Part shown: in pieces, positions 4,826-6,380 of the stretch
Layout: the number at the start of each line of letters is the position of its first letter
How positions within the stretch are numbered: position 1 is the stretch's first letter
DNA from: Alphaproteobacteria bacterium
GTDB lineage: Bacteria; Pseudomonadota; Alphaproteobacteria; Rhizobiales; Xanthobacteraceae
Length of the DNA stretch: 6,380 nucleotides
NCBI GenBank assembly: GCA_005884745.1
Contig: VAZU01000104.1
Coordinates: forward strand, 1-6,380
Direction of reading: 5' to 3'
Notes under the pieces: model-generated
Databases searched by the model: none
What the model was told of the DNA's origin: nothing
The model's input: only the letters and a program-made list of their open reading frames with translations
Program-made: the position numbers and the translations under genes

Positions 4826-5809
4826 TCAATTCGCGCTTGAAGGGTGCCAAAGGGCCAAGAGACCGTCAAGGTTGACGCGCTCGAGCGCTTGCACCGTGCC
4901 GGAGTCGGCAAGCGCGCGGGCGAGCGAACCCAGCCCGACGGCGTCGAGCGCCTTGGCGGCGGCGAGATGCAGGAAGCTGAGATCGCCGAACCGCGACTTG
5001 AGCTGCCAGTCGATGACGCGCAGCTTGGGATCGATGCTCTTTTCCTTGGCGAGCCAATCGACCGCCGATTGCTCGTCGCCGAGCTCGTCGACGAGCTTGA
5101 GCTCGATCGCCTGCCGTCCGGTGAAGATCCGCCCATCGGCCACGCGTTCGAGCGCGGCGGCGTCGAGGTGCCGGCGATCCTGCACCAGGCCGCGGAACCA
5201 GGCATAGGAATCCTTGACAATCGATTCGATGGCCGCGCGCGCCTCCGGACTCGTCGGCTCGAACCCGTTGGGCGCCGCCTTGAGCGGCGAGGATTTGATC
5301 TCCTCGACCTTGATGCCCAGCGTTTTCATCAGATCGCCGACGTTGGGATACTGGAACAGCACGCCGATCGAGCCGGTGAGCGAGGTGTCCTGGGCGATGA
5401 TGTGGTCGACGGCGATCGCGGCGATGTAGCCGCCCGACGCGGCGAGCCCGTCGACGACGACCACGGTCGGCTTCTTGGCGGCGACCCGGCGCAGCGCCCC
5501 ATAGAGCTGCTGGGATCCCGCGGTGGTGCCGCCCGGGCTGTCGAGGTGCACGATCACCGCGCGGGCGCCGGATTTCGCCAGCTTGTCCAGCGCCTCGACC
5601 CGGCCGAAGTCGTTGCGGATGAGGCCGTTGATGCTGACGCGGGCGATGTAGGCCCCGGAGCGCTCGGCCAGGCTCTCGCCCGAGCTCGATAGGTAGCCGC
5701 CGATCGCCACCAGCGCCACGATCACGAACAGGATCGCGCAGATCCGCCAGAACGTCAGCTTGCGCCGCAGCCGGCGGCGATCCACGATGGAATCCGCATC
5801 GAGCGACAT
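4826..5809 (-). CDS. sppA: Signal peptide peptidase SppA, 36K type, membrane anchored
   Basis: SppA is a serine/lysine-dyad peptidase (family S49) that degrades signal peptides left in the membrane after secretion. The protein has 327 residues, the normal length of the short single-domain type. A basic N-terminus (RRRLRRK) is followed by one membrane anchor at about 21-40, placing the protease domain in the periplasm. VIVHLDSPGG (85-94) is a core strand. The nucleophile is S125 in GLAASGGYIAA, and the lysine base is K177 in SSPLKAAPNGFEP. The spacing of 52 residues equals that of Ser147 and Lys199 in Bacillus SppA. GSIGVLFQYPNV (147-158) and DGRIFTGRQAIELKLVDELG (225-244) are also characteristic. 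The open frame reaches 6124, but that part is the rpsA shadow. The ATG at 5809 has an AGGAG Shine-Dalgarno sequence with 8-base spacing. It lies 52 bases after rpsA. Confidence 0.96.
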   Translation of the reverse strand: MSLDADSIVDRRRLRRKLTFWRICAILFVIVALVAIGGYLSSSGESLAERSGAYIARVSINGLIRNDFGRVEALDKLAKSGARAVIVHLDSPGGTTAGSQQLYGALRRVAAKKPTVVVVDGLAASGGYIAAIAVDHIIAQDTSLTGSIGVLFQYPNVGDLMKTLGIKVEEIKSSPLKAAPNGFEPTSPEARAAIESIVKDSYAWFRGLVQDRRHLDAAALERVADGRIFTGRQAIELKLVDELGDEQSAVDWLAKEKSIDPKLRVIDWQLKSRFGDLSFLHLAAAKALDAVGLGSLARALADSGTVQALERVNLDGLLALWHPSSAN

Positions 5810-5826
5810 CGCGCTGCTCCTGTCAG

Positions 5827-5850
5827 AGGACGGACGCCAGTCTCCGTCCT
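5827..5850 (-). other. Perfect hairpin between rpsA and sppA
   Basis: AGGACGGA (5827-5834) and TCCGTCCT (5843-5850) form a perfect 8-base-pair stem with an 8-base loop in the 52-bp gap between rpsA and sppA. On the minus strand it ends a few bases before the AGGAG ribosome-binding site of sppA. No T-run follows. Likely roles are stabilising the rpsA mRNA 3' end, partial termination or processing that lowers sppA output relative to S1, or control of sppA translation. The structure is seen; the role is inferred. Confidence 0.5.
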
Positions 5851-5861
5851 GCCGTCGGCGA

Positions 5862-6380
5862 CTATTCCTTGTCCTCGGCCGGCGGCTCGTCGGATTTTTC
5901 CGGCTTGTCGGTCGCGCGTTGCTTGAGCGCGGCGCCGAGAATGTCGCCGAGCGAAGCGCCGGAATCCGAGGAGCCGTACTGGGCGATCGCCTGCTTCTCC
6001 TCGGCGACTTCGAGCGCCTTGATCGACACCGAGACCTTGCGGCCGCGGCGATCGAACTGGGTGACGCGGGCGTCGACCTTCTGGCCGACCGCGAAACGCT
6101 CGGGGCGCTGCTCGGAGCGATCACGGGCGAGTTCGGAACGCTTGATGAAGGCGGTGAAATCCGTGCCGACGATCTTCACGTCGATGCCCGATTCCTTGAC
6201 CTCGGTGACCTCGCCGGTGACGACCGCGCCCTTCTTGAGGTCGCCGGCCTCCGCGAACGGATCCGCCTCGAGCTGCTTGATGCCGAGCGAGATGCGCTCC
6301 TTCTCGACATCGACGTCGAGCACCTGCGCCTTGACCTGGTCGCCCTTCTTGAACTCCTCGATCACCTGCTCGCCGGGCCG
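5862..6380 (-). CDS. rpsA: 30S ribosomal protein S1, C-terminal 172 residues (partial)
   Basis: S1 binds mRNA on the 30S subunit and helps unwind and load leader regions. The gene runs off the window, leaving 172 codons. The fragment begins inside one S1 repeat and shows its end, VLDVDVEKERISLGIKQL (residues 20-37). A complete last S1 domain follows at about 48-122, from LKKGAVVTGEVTEVKESG through TAFIKRSEL to KVSVSIKALE. The C-terminal tail includes YGSSDSGASLGDILGAAL (135-152), a stretch typical of alphaproteobacterial S1, and ends in an acidic, lysine-rich extension. The GTG at 6365-6363 is an internal valine codon, not a start, since the frame continues upstream to the edge as RPGEQ. It is the first gene in reading order here, and a highly expressed upstream neighbour for sppA and ihfB. 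The identification is secure. Confidence 0.97.
   Translation of the reverse strand, partial: RPGEQVIEEFKKGDQVKAQVLDVDVEKERISLGIKQLEADPFAEAGDLKKGAVVTGEVTEVKESGIDVKIVGTDFTAFIKRSELARDRSEQRPERFAVGQKVDARVTQFDRRGRKVSVSIKALEVAEEKQAIAQYGSSDSGASLGDILGAALKQRATDKPEKSDEPPAEDKE

Noticed and set aside
4752..4850. 33-residue extension of ihfB
   Set aside because: It would overlap the end of sppA and does not resemble IHF; the ATG at 4751 gives the exact usual length.
4844..5692. 282-codon plus-strand open frame opposite sppA
   Set aside because: It is antisense to a gene with an intact Ser/Lys dyad and good ribosome-binding site, and its sequence has no family features.
5810..6124. 105-residue extension of sppA into rpsA
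   Set aside because: The serine/arginine-rich sequence is the alternative frame of rpsA, and a strong AGGAG site supports the start at 5809.
6363..6365. GTG as start of an S1-domain protein
   Set aside because: The frame continues to the window edge, and the residues fit the interior of an S1 repeat, so this is a valine codon in a truncated rpsA.

Overview
The window is a high-GC bacterial chromosome segment in which every supported gene reads on the minus strand, so transcription runs from position 6380 down to position 1. The order is 3' end of rpsA, sppA, ihfB, a LapA-domain membrane protein, an ornithine cyclodeaminase/mu-crystallin family reductase, a degenerate MNT-like antitoxin, a HepT toxin, trpF, trpB and the 5' part of trpA. 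Linkage of rpsA, ihfB and lapA to trpFBA, together with the protein sequences, points to an alphaproteobacterium, most likely of the order Hyphomicrobiales (Rhizobiales). A genus cannot be named from the sequence alone.

Region by region. Positions 4826-6380 hold the last 172 codons of ribosomal protein S1 and a complete membrane-anchored SppA peptidase. Positions 3947-4751 hold integration host factor beta and a small two-helix LapA-domain protein, separated by a 154-bp structured gap. Positions 2997-3932 hold an OCD-family protein whose active site looks like that of a ketimine or pyrroline-2-carboxylate reductase rather than a true ornithine cyclodeaminase. A 139-bp gap (2858-2996) follows, with a possible promoter and operator. 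Positions 2214-2857 hold a HepT/MNT-type toxin-antitoxin pair of visibly lower GC than its surroundings. Positions 1-2217 hold trpF, trpB and trpA, which encode the end of tryptophan biosynthesis; the trpA 3' end lies outside the window.

The most unusual part is the join between the toxin-antitoxin pair and the trp genes. Four consecutive junctions (antitoxin/hepT, hepT/trpF, trpF/trpB, trpB/trpA) are all 4-base ATGA stop/start overlaps. The toxin-antitoxin pair is therefore fitted seamlessly to the front of the tryptophan operon, and the toxin stop codon lies within the trpF start. The HepT toxin keeps its complete RX4HXY motif. The partner protein seems to have lost most of the acidic catalytic residues of the nucleotidyltransferase family, so it may neutralise the toxin by binding alone, or the system may be repurposed.

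There is no CRISPR array, RNA gene, insertion sequence or transposase, and no gene-free stretch longer than 300 bases. The largest gaps are 4313-4466 and 2858-2996. Long plus-strand open frames across the window are high-GC shadows of the minus-strand genes.
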